A stretch of 64,000 nucleotides of DNA from Limnobaculum zhutongyuii (GTDB lineage Bacteria > Pseudomonadota > Gammaproteobacteria > Enterobacterales > Enterobacteriaceae). Position 1 is the stretch's first letter. Every line of letters begins with the position of its first letter. The notes beneath the pieces were generated by a model. It was not told the DNA's origin and searched no databases. It worked only from the letters and a program-made list of their open reading frames with translations. The position numbers were made by a program, and so were the translations under genes. Of this stretch, positions 26,736 through 36,774 are shown piece after piece. Where the stretch lies: NCBI RefSeq assembly GCF_004295645.1, contig NZ_CP034752.1, positions 1,736,001-1,800,000 of the forward strand, written 5' to 3'.

Positions 26736-28697
26736 ATGAGACTTTCAGACAATCAAATAGAACTACTCAGTCCGGCAAGAGATGTTGAAATTGCCCGTGA
26801 AGCTATTTTGCATGGCGCTGATGCCATTTATATTGGCGGCCCCAGCTTTGGCGCTCGTCATAATGCCGGAAACAGTCTGAAAGATATTGCTGAGCTGGTT
26901 GTTTTTGCTCATCGATATTATGCCAAAGTATTTGTTACCCTAAATACTATCTTACATGATGATGAGTTGGAGCCAGCAAGGCAGCTGATTTATCAACTAT
27001 ATGATGTCGGGGTTGATGCGTTAATCGTTCAGGATATGGGCATTTTGCAGTTAGATATTCCACCTATCGATCTGCATGCCAGTACTCAAACCGATATCAG
27101 AACCCTTGAAAAAGCGAAGTTCCTGTCGGATGTGGGTTTATCCCAACTGGTGCTGGCAAGAGAGCTGAATCTGGAGCAGATTCGGCAAATTAAACATAAC
27201 GTTAGTGCAGCGATTGAGTTTTTTATTCATGGTGCATTATGCGTCGCTTTTTCAGGTCAGTGCTACATTTCCCATGCTCAAACCGGTCGTAGTGCTAATC
27301 GGGGCGATTGTTCACAAGCCTGCCGCTTGCCCTATACCTTAAAGGACGATAAGGGCGGCGTTGTGGCTTATGACAAACACTTGCTCTCAATGAAAGACAA
27401 CAATCAGTCTGCAAATTTGTCTGCATTAATCGATGCCGGTGTGCGCTCGTTTAAAATAGAAGGGCGTTATAAAGATATGGGATATGTGAAAAATATCACA
27501 GCCTATTATCGCCAACAGCTTGATCAGATCCTGCTTCAACGACCAGACCTGTCAGCGGCCTCCAGCGGTAGAACCGAGCATCACTTTATTCCTAATCCGG
27601 AAAAGACATTCCATCGGGGAAGCACCGACTACTTTGTGAATCAGCGGCAGATGGATATTGGCGCATTTGATTCGCCAAAATATATCGGTTTACCGATTGG
27701 TGAAGTGCTTAAAGTTGGTGGGAGCTATCTGGATGTGAGCGTGACTGAACCGCTGACCAATGGTGATGGCCTGAACGTACTCATTAAGCGAGAAATTGTC
27801 GGTTTTCGCGCCAGTAAAGTAGAGAAAACGGCAGAACTTCGCTATCGGGTTTATCCAAATGAAATGCTGCCAGAATTTAGTAAGTTAAGGCCAAATCATC
27901 CTCTAAACCGTAATCTTGATCATCTATGGCAGCAGTCGTTACTGAAGTCATCCAGTGAACGTAAGGTGAACGTTGAACTACACTTAACTCAGTCGGGTTC
28001 TGAATTAATGTTGATAGCGACCAGTGAAGAGGGTATTTGCGTTACAACGTCACTCTCTGGTGATTTTGAAGCTGCTAATCAGGCGGAGAAGTCGTTACAA
28101 AGTTTGAAGGATGGATTATCCAAACTGGGGCAAACTATCTATCGCGCAATCTCCGTCACTGTTGATTTACCGGTGGTGTATTTTATTCCCAGTGCTCAGC
28201 TAAATCAGCTGCGGCGGGATGTGATTGATGCACTAACGGAAGCCCGACTGCAAAATTATCAGCGTGCTGAGCGCTTACCGGTCTCTGATCCTGCGCCAGT
28301 CTATCCTGAAACTCATTTAAGCTTCCTTGCTAATGTTTATAACCATAAAGCCAGGGAGTTTTATCAACAATTTGGTGTCGAACTTATTGATGCCGCTTAT
28401 GAAGCCCATCAGGAAAAGTCAGACGTGCCGGTAATGATTACCAAACACTGTCTGCGTTTTGCCTTTAATTTATGTCCTAAACAGGCCAAAGGTGTGCAGG
28501 GTGTTAAGGGGCGGGCAACGCCAATGCAACTGGTACACAATGATGAAGTGCTGACGTTAACCTTTGACTGTAAGCCATGCGAAATGCGGGTATGGGGCAA
28601 GATTAAACCGCATGTTTTAAAAGCACCATTGGCAGGGAGCATTTTGGCTTCTATTTCTGTCGATGAACTAAAAAAGACCATCAAGCCAAAGCTGTAA
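26736..28697 (+). CDS. rlhA: 23S rRNA 5-hydroxycytidine C2501 synthase (U32 family)
   Basis: The 653-residue length equals that of E. coli RlhA (YdcP). The family start LLSPARDVEIAREAILHGADAIYIGG and the U32 signature region FIHGALCVAFSGQCYISH...NRGDCSQACRLPY (about residues 165-205), with its conserved cysteines, are intact. The enzyme hydroxylates cytidine 2501 of 23S rRNA and depends on prephenate and iron-sulfur chemistry in E. coli. The C-terminal part contains further cysteine pairs (CLRFAFNLCPK, FDCKPCEM) typical of the long U32 members. It is transcribed alone. The upstream 217 nt hold the promoter; downstream lies the DUF3772 channel gene in the same direction. Confidence 0.93.
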   Translation: MRLSDNQIELLSPARDVEIAREAILHGADAIYIGGPSFGARHNAGNSLKDIAELVVFAHRYYAKVFVTLNTILHDDELEPARQLIYQLYDVGVDALIVQDMGILQLDIPPIDLHASTQTDIRTLEKAKFLSDVGLSQLVLARELNLEQIRQIKHNVSAAIEFFIHGALCVAFSGQCYISHAQTGRSANRGDCSQACRLPYTLKDDKGGVVAYDKHLLSMKDNNQSANLSALIDAGVRSFKIEGRYKDMGYVKNITAYYRQQLDQILLQRPDLSAASSGRTEHHFIPNPEKTFHRGSTDYFVNQRQMDIGAFDSPKYIGLPIGEVLKVGGSYLDVSVTEPLTNGDGLNVLIKREIVGFRASKVEKTAELRYRVYPNEMLPEFSKLRPNHPLNRNLDHLWQQSLLKSSSERKVNVELHLTQSGSELMLIATSEEGICVTTSLSGDFEAANQAEKSLQSLKDGLSKLGQTIYRAISVTVDLPVVYFIPSAQLNQLRRDVIDALTEARLQNYQRAERLPVSDPAPVYPETHLSFLANVYNHKAREFYQQFGVELIDAAYEAHQEKSDVPVMITKHCLRFAFNLCPKQAKGVQGVKGRATPMQLVHNDEVLTLTFDCKPCEMRVWGKIKPHVLKAPLAGSILASISVDELKKTIKPKL

Positions 28698-28748
28698 CAT
28701 TAACTATTATCTCTAACTGACATGTCGTGACGTTTGGAGTATTGCTGT

Positions 28749-31271
28749 ATGTATCGATTTTCAAAAATATTGCTTTTAATTTGTTCACTGGCTGTGATCG
28801 GCATAACGGTACCTTCAGTATATGCAGCACCTAAATCCCTACCTGCTGCGAGCAGTAATACCAAACCTTCGGCAAATAAACCGCAAGATCAAACACCGGC
28901 AAATAAGCCACAGGACCAGGATTCAGAACAGGAAGAGAAGAAAGACGTCAGTACAGCAGAACTTGAAAGTTTACAGCAGCGGCTTAGTGATATTAAGCAA
29001 CAGGTTTCTGCCGTTACCAAGGATAAAGAGTTCAGCTTACTGAATACTCAGGCGTTGGAAGTTTCTCATAAAGCGGATGAATACATCAGTATTCTGACAC
29101 CGGTATTAACCCAAATACTGGCGCAACTGGACGTTATTGGTCCGGCACCGGCTCCCGGTGCCCTGGATGAAACGCCTGAAGTAACTAAACAACGCGCCGC
29201 GTTAAATGCGGATAAAGCCGCAACTGAGAAAAAGTTAGAACACTCTCAAACCTTAAAAACCAATGCCAGCAACCTGTCAAAGCAAATCATAGAGTTACGA
29301 CGAAACGCGCTGAAAACGCAATTGGCATTAAATTCAGGAAGTATTTTAGGGCCGCGTTTTTGGGCACCAGTCTTTAATCCACAGCCCGATGACCGAACTA
29401 AAATTGCCAGCTTTAGCCAGCAGTTGTCTGACAATATCGCACAAGCCTAGCAACCAGACAGACTGTTTGGTTCGATCGTTTTTATGGCTCTGGCTATTGG
29501 GGTTTGGCTTTATGCCCGTAAATATCTGGAAAAAGCGCTGGTATGGTTAAGCATTTGGGGCTTTCCTGATGGGCGCTTGCGCCGCACCTTTTTAGCCTTT
29601 GCTACGGTTATCGTGACGGTTATTACGCTTTATGGTGGCGCCAATTTGCTCTATATGGTCTTTGCCCGTAATAACGCGCTACCTCCACTGGTAGATAACT
29701 TCGCCAATGGACTATTAGGATTAACCATTTTCTCCGGGATAATTGCCGGATTGGGCAGGGCGTTGCTGTCTATTCAACGACCATCATGGCGGCTGATACC
29801 GATGCCGGATATGATTGCTGTGGCCCTTAAGCCTTATCCCACCGGGATTGCTATGTTGCTGATGTTCTTTGGCACTCTGGAACAATTCAATAATACTATT
29901 GGTAGCAGCGTATCGGCCGCTATCTTTAGTAACGGTATTGCCGCGTTGTTAATTGCGTTACTGGTATGGCGTGCAACGCGTCGGACTAATCGTATTCGCC
30001 GGGAGATGGTGGCGTTAGGTGAACCGCTGGAACCTCGAACGTCGTTGGGTAGTTTGATTCATTTAGTCGTTAGCGCCGTTTCTGTCTCTATCGTACTGGC
30101 ATTACTGATTGGTTATATTCCACTGGCGCGTTTTTTAACCTATGAACTGGTGTGGGTTGGCATTGTTTTCTCCTGCCTTTATCTAACCACCAAGTTAATG
30201 GGGGACCTGTGTGAAAGCCTGTTCTCAGTTAATCACGCCAGTGGTAAATGGATTAAACAGGCGCTAAACCTGGATAATCGTTATCTGGAGCAGGCAACCA
30301 TTCTGTTTTCCGCCATAGGAAATACCATTCTGGTTATGTTGGCGGCGATCGCGCTATTTAATGGTACTTATGGCGCCACCACGCCAATGACCATTGTTGA
30401 TAAAGCCATCGATATTTTGGGAAGCGATAGCTTCGGTAAAATCAATATCGTTCCGGCAAACGTCATGAGCGCACTGATCAGCGCAGTGGTCGGCTTGTAC
30501 ATTCTGCGTACCGCTCGCCGCTGGCTCGGCACAAAATTCCTGCCGAAAACAGCGATGGACACCGGGATGCGCATGTCGTTAGTCACGCTGTTTAGCAATA
30601 TTGGCTATGTGCTGCTGATACTGATTACCTTGTCATTACTGGGAATTGAATGGAATAAACTGGCCTGGATCGTCAGTGCGCTGTCGGTGGGGATCGGTTT
30701 TGGTCTGCAAGAGATCGTTAAGAACTTTATCTCAGGCTTAATTTTGCTGACGGAACGTCCGGTAAAAGTAGGGGATTTAGTCAGTATTAGTGGGGTTGAG
30801 GGAGATATTCGTCGTATTAACGTCAGGGCCACTGAAATTCAGCTTAGTGATAAATCAACGGTGATTGTACCTAACTCCCAGCTGATCTCTCAAAACGTGC
30901 GTAACGTAACCATGGGCAATGCTCAGGGTGTGGCAACCATTCCATTGATTTTTCCACTGGATATCGATCCTGAACAGGTTCGGGGAATTTTGCTGGAAGC
31001 ATATGTCGCACATGAAGCTATTCAGGATACACCGGCGCCTTCTGTCTCTTTTAGCCAGTTAACGCCGGATGGTATTACGCTAAGCGTGACGGGTTATGTC
31101 AGTAGCCCACGCGTTGTCAGTCGAACCAAAAGCGATCTGTTATTTGATATTCTGAAGCGGTTACGGGCGGCAAACGTTAAGCTTTCCAGTCCTCAGAGTT
31201 TAGTGGTACAAAACCTACCACCGGAGATTGCTGCGGCCTATACCGATAACAGTAAAAAAGAAGACGAATAA
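28749..31271 (+). pseudogene. DUF3772 mechanosensitive channel (MscS superfamily), interrupted by an in-frame TAG
   Basis: One frame runs from the ATG at 28749 (GGAG 9 nt upstream) to 31271, about 840 codons, with a single TAG at 29448-29450. Upstream of it are a signal peptide, a Pro/Gln/Lys linker and a DUF3772 domain (LDVIGPAPAPGALDETPEV). The frame continues without shift into about ten membrane helices and an MscS pore/beta domain (LSVGIGFGLQEIVKNFISGLILLTERPVKVGDLVSI). The family joins these parts in one polypeptide, so this is a nonsense mutation or a base-call error. An internal ATG at 29484 could start a separate membrane part, but it has no good ribosome site. If genuine, the channel is lost unless the amber codon is suppressed. 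Confidence 0.85.
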
Positions 31272-31283
31272 TTAATAAAAATT

Positions 31284-31320
31284 TTTCCGCTAAACGCCCG
31301 ATTAAGGGCGTTAACGGAAA
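31284..31320 (-). terminator. Hairpin terminator between convergent channel and esterase genes
   Basis: An imperfect stem (TTTCCGCTAAACGCCC / GGGCGTTAACGGAAA, one bulge) is followed, read on the minus strand, by AAATTTTTATT. It may stop transcription from both sides; the T-run favours the minus direction. Confidence 0.65.
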
Positions 31321-31341
31321 GGGCCATTATCAGATTTCGAC

Positions 31342-32217
31342 TTACGCTTTTCCCGCTGTCATCACCGCCGTTTTTACGGCATCAGGGATTACGCTACCGT
31401 GATTTTTTCCGGGGAACATAATAAAGCTTACATTGCCTCCCTGTTGCTTCATCTCTGTCGCCAGTGCGCGTGCTTTAGTGACTTGTTGGCGTTTGGCCTG
31501 TCTTTTCGCACGTTCTGCATTCTGAGGTTTATTCGCCTCTGCCGGATTAGGTTTCTCCTCATACTCACCAACAGTAACCGTGATGGATTCCGGCCATTGG
31601 ATTAGCAATGGAGAACGTGCAGGAATCACGACCCCATTTCCCCACCAGAGCGAAGGGCTGGCTGCAACATAGTGCTGAAATTGCTGAGGGTGATTAAACA
31701 GCGTGTAGAGCGTAAATAACCCACCAAATGAATGACCGACTAATGTCTGTTTCTGTTGATTAACCGCATAGTGTTGATTCACCCAGGGCTTTAATTGTTG
31801 GCTAATAAACTGGTTGAATGTTTCAGCGTGTCCTCCCTGAGCAAACTCTTCCCCTTCAGCCGGTGGCGTATAGTCACGGGTGCGCGGTATGGTGTTATAA
31901 CTGACATCGGTAGGGTAACCAATAGCAATAATTAATGGGGCCGGACCATTGTCAGGATGGTAACTGTTTACCGCCAGTGGAAACTGACCGTTGCCATCCA
32001 GCATATATAACACCGGATAACCGGAAGCCGGTGGTGGCGTATTGGGGACGGCAATATAGATTCGATAGCTGCGTTGATCATCGGCATTCATATCATATTG
32101 CTGAATTTGGAAATGCTGATAGGCAGCATTATCGATGGGGGGAATCGCCTGTTGCGGTTTAGCACTAAGGCAGGCGGAAAACAGCAGCATGGAGAACAGC
32201 GTAATTATTTTAGACAT
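31342..32217 (-). CDS. IroE-like periplasmic siderophore esterase (alpha/beta hydrolase)
   Basis: The 291-residue protein starts with a signal peptide (LFSACLSAKPQ; the Cys is in a lipobox-like position, so it may be a lipoprotein). It has an esterase-D/IroE fold with nucleophile GHSFGG (about residue 160), the segment YPVLYMLDGNGQF and a C-terminal His in GKNHGSVI. IroE-type enzymes cut triscatecholate siderophores in the periplasm with a Ser-His dyad. The gene lies 62 nt after a CirA-like catecholate receptor in the same direction, which supports a role in releasing or trimming the siderophore. The alternative is a general esterase. Confidence 0.82.
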   Translation of the reverse strand: MSKIITLFSMLLFSACLSAKPQQAIPPIDNAAYQHFQIQQYDMNADDQRSYRIYIAVPNTPPPASGYPVLYMLDGNGQFPLAVNSYHPDNGPAPLIIAIGYPTDVSYNTIPRTRDYTPPAEGEEFAQGGHAETFNQFISQQLKPWVNQHYAVNQQKQTLVGHSFGGLFTLYTLFNHPQQFQHYVAASPSLWWGNGVVIPARSPLLIQWPESITVTVGEYEEKPNPAEANKPQNAERAKRQAKRQQVTKARALATEMKQQGGNVSFIMFPGKNHGSVIPDAVKTAVMTAGKA

Positions 32218-32279
32218 GGAGATACCATCGCTTATGCATTACCGGACGGGGCCAGAATACTGACCCCGCCGTTGTAACA

Positions 32280-34325
32280 TCAGAATTTTACGTTAATACC
32301 GGCCCAATAGCGGCGGCCATCTTCAACCACCCAGTTCCCGCCGTTAGTGTTGATATCATCACCGGTTTCATCAGTAATGTTCAGCACCGCCAGATTCAAC
32401 TGAGTATTTTTATTGATTTGATAACTACCCCCCACATCAACGGTGGTGAAACCATCACGATAGCGAGGACCGGTATAGCTGTTACGCTGTGCCGCCCATA
32501 CTTGTTTACCGGTATAGGTTACGCGGATATAGGTTTCCAAATCGTCATTAACCGTCCAGGTTAACTTAGCATTAGCGCTGTGTTTAGGGGTTTGCGCCAG
32601 CGGTTGTCCTTTCAGTGATTCACCAGAGGTGAAGAATTCATCGTCACTTTTACGTTTGGAGTCCAGATAGGTATAGTTCAAACCCAGAGTCCAGTCGGTC
32701 ACCAGCGGGATAGTGGTCGCGGCCTCGACGCCCTTAATATTCGCTTTACCAACGTTGTCATAAGTGTACAGGTTTAAACCGGTAATCGGGTCTTTGCCAC
32801 CCGTACTGTAACTGGTGAGCTTATTTTTAAAATCGGTATTAAACAGCGTTAGGGCTGCATTGAAGCCAGACTCATGATCGTAAGCAATACCGATCTCCTG
32901 GTTTACGCTGGTTTCTGGCTTAAGGTCAGGATTACCGTACATAATGCCGGCGCCACCTTGAGTTGCGGTACCATATCCGGGGCTGATTTCACGTAAGGTT
33001 GGCGCGCGGAAAGCTTTTGCCACACCACCTTTTAACGTAATTTCATCCGTCAGGTGATAGACCAGATAACCGCGAGGGTTCCAGTAATCACCGTAGGTTT
33101 CATGGTCGTCTAAACGCACGCCGCCGGTAAAGGTTAAATCATCAAGCAGGGCGATCTCATCTTCAATAAATACCGATTTCTGCCAGGCGGTAACATTGGT
33201 TTTCTCGGCGGTTGTTCTGCCGGTGGTTGAGTCATCGTTTAACTCAGAATACTGATATTGACCGCCAATGGTGACCATATTCGATGGCAGTGGAAGGGTC
33301 AATTTAGCATCTACCACAGTATTGGTGATTTCAGGCTTTCTGTCGCTATAGCCGCCGCTCTAGGCGCCGGTTGTACTGTTCAACGTATGGGTTTCGGTAC
33401 TGCGTTTAGTTTTTTCCTGATAAACGCTAATGTCAGAAAACCCAAAATCCCATTGTCCGGTATGGGTCAATGCCCAGTGATTACGCTCATTATTGATATT
33501 GGTTTTAGGATTGGGTTGTTTAAGTGAGCCGCGAACGGTATAGGCTTCAATGGATTTCCCTGGCGTTGACTCGCGTTTTTGTATCGCACGTCCACCTTCT
33601 AAAATGATTTGTTGGCTATCAGTAGGAGTAAAGCTCAGCTTGGCAGTAACGCCCTTATTATCGTTTTCGTTGTATCCTTCAATAATATCATCTTCTGGCC
33701 GGTAGTTACCGTAGCCATATAGCTGGAATCCAACACGATTCTCAATTAACGGACCAGACAGGTAGAAGTTCCCCGCATAAATATTACCAGAGTCGGAGTT
33801 TTCCTGTAGGGTGGCATCCATACTTACGGCACCGTTCCAGTCGCTGCCGGCTTTGCGAGTGATAATGTTGATGACTCCCCCCATAGCATCAGAACCATAC
33901 AGCGCAGACATCGGGCCGCGAATTACCTCAATACGCTCAATGGCTTCCATGGGTGGAATAAAGCCTGATTCAAAGCCGCCGTTACCATTAGGACGTGACT
34001 CACGGCTATTTTGGCGTTTACCGTCAACCAGAATTAGGGTGTAGTCACCGGGTAAGCCTCGGATAGAGATATCCTGACTATTGGTGCCACTGCCGGTTAT
34101 GCTGACGCCTTCAACATCTTTTACCGCATCAGCCAGATTATGAAAGGGCTTTTTCTCCAGCTGTTCGCGTGTAACTACGCTGATACTGGCTGGTGCATTG
34201 CGCAGTACCTGTTGAAACCCTGATGCGGTGACAACCATGGTTTCTTCACTTTCGGCCGCCATAGCGGGAAGAGTAAAGCTACTGATAATAGCCAGACAGA
34301 GTGTATTTAACGATCTGGTTTTCAT
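32280..34325 (-). pseudogene. CirA-like TonB-dependent catecholate receptor, interrupted by an in-frame TAG
   Basis: One frame from 34325 to 32280 encodes about 680 residues with one TAG at 33360-33362. The N-terminal part has a signal peptide, the TonB box ETMVVTAS, a plug with NAPASISVVTREQL and VIRGPMSALYGSDAMGGVINIITRK, and the first barrel strands. After the TAG the frame continues (SGGYSDRKPEI...) into DDHETYGDYWNPRGYLVYH and ends in the aromatic NVKF strand. All these segments match CirA of E. coli closely. Read literally, the barrel is cut in half and non-functional. A Fur-box-like site lies upstream and the esterase gene downstream, so this is an iron-starvation unit for catecholate siderophores. 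Confidence 0.85.
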
Positions 34326-34448
34326 TGTGTATCCCTGAGTATGATAATAAAAACAAAAGACTGTGCTCCGAGACCGGATGCCGAATCTTTAATATTGGTT
34401 TTAAATGCCAGGCAAAAGGCGTTGCATATGCTACTACATGATAATACT

Positions 34449-34470
34449 AATGATAATAATTATTATTAAT
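34449..34470 (-). promoter_or_regulatory. Fur-box-like operator upstream of the TonB receptor
   Basis: The palindromic AT-rich stretch AATGATAATAATTATTATT overlaps the GATAAT-type hexamers that make up Fur boxes, about 125 nt before the receptor start. Iron control is therefore likely. It was found by eye. Confidence 0.6.
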
Positions 34471-34600
34471 GATGATGTGTATAAGAAAAGAAATTGATTT
34501 TTGAAATTAGTCATAACCAAGAGAAGTGGGTTTGTAAAAGGAAGTTTATAGTGACACTGTCACATTATTGGTGGTTATTTATTAAAAACGGAGAAACAGT

Positions 34601-34620
34601 AAGCCGCCTGATGGCGGCTT
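34601..34620 (-). terminator. Hairpin terminator of the LysE-type gene
   Basis: An 8-bp stem AAGCCGCC / GGCGGCTT with loop TGAT lies 11 nt after the stop codon of the LysE-type gene, followed on the minus strand by ACTGTTTCTCCGTTTTT. Confidence 0.7.
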
Positions 34621-34631
34621 AGTAAACGGGT

Positions 34632-35246
34632 TTAACCTAAAGCGACTTTAATACCTAAACCAATCAACACTACGCCAAGTACTTTATCTACCACACTTTG
34701 AACTTTCGCCAGCCCGCGACGAACCGGGGCACTTTGAATCAGAACCACCAACAGTGGCCACCAGATAGCTGCCAAAATCCAGATAATAAAGGCGTACCAC
34801 AATTTTTCACCGGTGCTGGAATCAAGGCTTAATACCTGGGTAAAAACTGAAAGGAAGAACAGCGTGGCTTTAGGATTGAGCAAATTACACAGATATCCCT
34901 GAATAAAAGCATTTTTATAGCTGGTTTGTTGGTGACTCAGGTTAGTGATATCCATTTTACTGCCGCCACGAGATAGCAGTGCCTGAATACCAATCCAGAT
35001 GAGATAAAGTGCACCAGCATACTTTAACAGGTTAAACAGCCATGGCGTTGCGGTAATGACAACGGCTAAACCCGCGACACAATACGACATATGGGTGGCG
35101 ACACCAAGAATAACCCCGAGTGCCGTTACCATCGCAACCGAACGGCGATAACGGGCAGCATTCTTAATCACCAGAAAAAAATCGGGTCCCGGCGAGAGCA
35201 TGCCGAGAGTCGCGATAGTGGCAACAAAAAGAGAGGTTTCCAGCAT
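34632..35246 (-). CDS. LysE/RhtB-family amino-acid exporter
   Basis: The 204-residue inner-membrane protein has six predicted helices and the family signature MLSPGPDFFLVIKNAARYRR near the N-terminus, plus the motif GALYLIWIGIQAL in the third helix region and LCNLLNPKATLFFLSVF in the middle. LysE/RhtB members export amino acids such as lysine, threonine, homoserine or homologues by proton antiport; the substrate here is unknown. It is a single gene with its own terminator, between the CirA-like unit and an unknown two-gene unit. Confidence 0.88.
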   Translation of the reverse strand: MLETSLFVATIATLGMLSPGPDFFLVIKNAARYRRSVAMVTALGVILGVATHMSYCVAGLAVVITATPWLFNLLKYAGALYLIWIGIQALLSRGGSKMDITNLSHQQTSYKNAFIQGYLCNLLNPKATLFFLSVFTQVLSLDSSTGEKLWYAFIIWILAAIWWPLLVVLIQSAPVRRGLAKVQSVVDKVLGVVLIGLGIKVALG

Positions 35247-35538
35247 TAAAACTCCAGTATATATCCATGATTACAGGTGTTATGCCCTGATAATGTCAGA
35301 GCTTAATAAAAATACAAAGTAGTTAATGGCTATGTTTGAATATTTAGTCATTAATACATCGTTAAGCACGTTCATAAAGCGCGTGGATCTTCATAGTTAC
35401 AACATCGTTATCAACGCATTTTGTCATTTAACAATTTGCACATCACCAGTATACTTAAATTAATTATTTGATTTAATGCGATATAAATAATGCTCAGCAT
35501 TAAACAGTTCGCCCTCCAGATAGAAATAATATTCAAAG

Positions 35539-36774
35539 ATGAAAAAGAGCTATTTTTTTACTGTAACGTTTAAACAATACGACCAAAATGCTCTCGGAAT
35601 AAATCAGGAATTTCGTATATTGGCGGGCAATCAGGTTTTTTATGGGGAAAACCGAGCTTTTCGCCACGGCGAGTTATTAACAAAATTAGAGCAGGGAGAT
35701 GAGGTTTGTATTGGTGCCAGTCAATTGAGTGATGGTAGCTACTATCTTCACTGGTTGTATTCTGCAGATAAGGGGGTAATGGAGCCTAAAAAACATCAAT
35801 ATGACTCTGTCACTCCATCACCAGTATCTTTGATAAAAAAGTTGGGCCTGATAGCAGCTCTTGGGACATTGGTGACTCTGACTGCGTTTTATTTCTGGGC
35901 ATTATTGCTGGTTCTGGTTCCTGTATTAGTGGCGGGATATTTTTTTATTAAATATGCCAGTAATAGCCTTATTGCAGAAGATAAGTTTAATCAAGAACTC
36001 CAGAAAGGTCTCAATGCTGTTATGCAGGGAGACCGGTCATCGTGTTTGTCGGACGACAGTTTAATACCGCCACGACCACAGGAAGAGGCTGATAGGATAG
36101 ATGACCTGAACGAAACATATAATAATTCTTTGGTACTGATTAGGGAAAAGGTCAATTCTGTTACCCGTCATCATCATATGTTGAAGATAAAATATGGTTA
36201 CATGCATATTAATGAGGCTACTTTTCAGTGTCAGAATCAAAACTATAATATGTCCTATTACATTACAGATCCTCTTTTAGGGCCTAAATTTAATACTCAT
36301 GAGCATCCGGTATTTTTAACCAAAAATGATAGCGTCACCCTGATATATAATAGGGAAAACAATAAGGTATGTGGCCTTTTCAATGAAATTGATGGTTCTG
36401 CTTATCTGAATAAAAATCGAATGTATATGTCACCTAAAGACTTTAAAGGAGCCTATTACTTTTTGTTTTTTATTTTCCTTTTTATGTTGTTTATTGTCAG
36501 TAGTATTAACATATTTGAATGGTGGGGGGCAGACGCATTACCAGACCGCTGGGACTGGATTGAGTATATAGAAGTAATGACTTTTTTTGGATTATTCTCA
36601 ATATCCTTTTTTTGTGTATTGATGCTGATTCTTGAGATAACCAATTTGATTTTTTATCGTCGTTCCAGTCAGGGGCGTAACACGCAAATTACACGAAGCA
36701 TGCTCTATTTATTACGACAACGTCAGGGAAGATCTAAAGTCATACAGGAACATATTGAATGTTTTCGTCGGTAA
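35539..36774 (+). CDS. Membrane protein of unknown function
   Basis: I do not recognise this 411-residue protein. It has an N-terminal soluble domain of about 95 residues, two adjacent membrane helices (about 97-137), a central polar domain of about 170 residues containing a His-rich spot (TRHHHMLK), then two more membrane helices (about 310-332 and 352-375) and a basic C-terminus (RRSSQGRN...). A hairpin of helices on either side of a cytoplasmic or periplasmic domain is visible. It overlaps the next gene by 16 nt, so the two are translated together. Such two-gene units of unknown membrane proteins sometimes are immunity or effector-adjacent genes; nothing here proves that. AAAGAT precedes the start. 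Confidence 0.75.
   Translation: MKKSYFFTVTFKQYDQNALGINQEFRILAGNQVFYGENRAFRHGELLTKLEQGDEVCIGASQLSDGSYYLHWLYSADKGVMEPKKHQYDSVTPSPVSLIKKLGLIAALGTLVTLTAFYFWALLLVLVPVLVAGYFFIKYASNSLIAEDKFNQELQKGLNAVMQGDRSSCLSDDSLIPPRPQEEADRIDDLNETYNNSLVLIREKVNSVTRHHHMLKIKYGYMHINEATFQCQNQNYNMSYYITDPLLGPKFNTHEHPVFLTKNDSVTLIYNRENNKVCGLFNEIDGSAYLNKNRMYMSPKDFKGAYYFLFFIFLFMLFIVSSINIFEWWGADALPDRWDWIEYIEVMTFFGLFSISFFCVLMLILEITNLIFYRRSSQGRNTQITRSMLYLLRQRQGRSKVIQEHIECFRR

Noticed and set aside
29484..31271. The downstream part of the DUF3772 channel as an independent MscS gene
   Set aside because: No ribosome site at its ATG and the preceding sequence continues in frame with family homology.
32280..34325. Two separate TonB-receptor genes
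   Set aside because: Both parts are in the same frame with only one TAG between them, and together make one full-length receptor.
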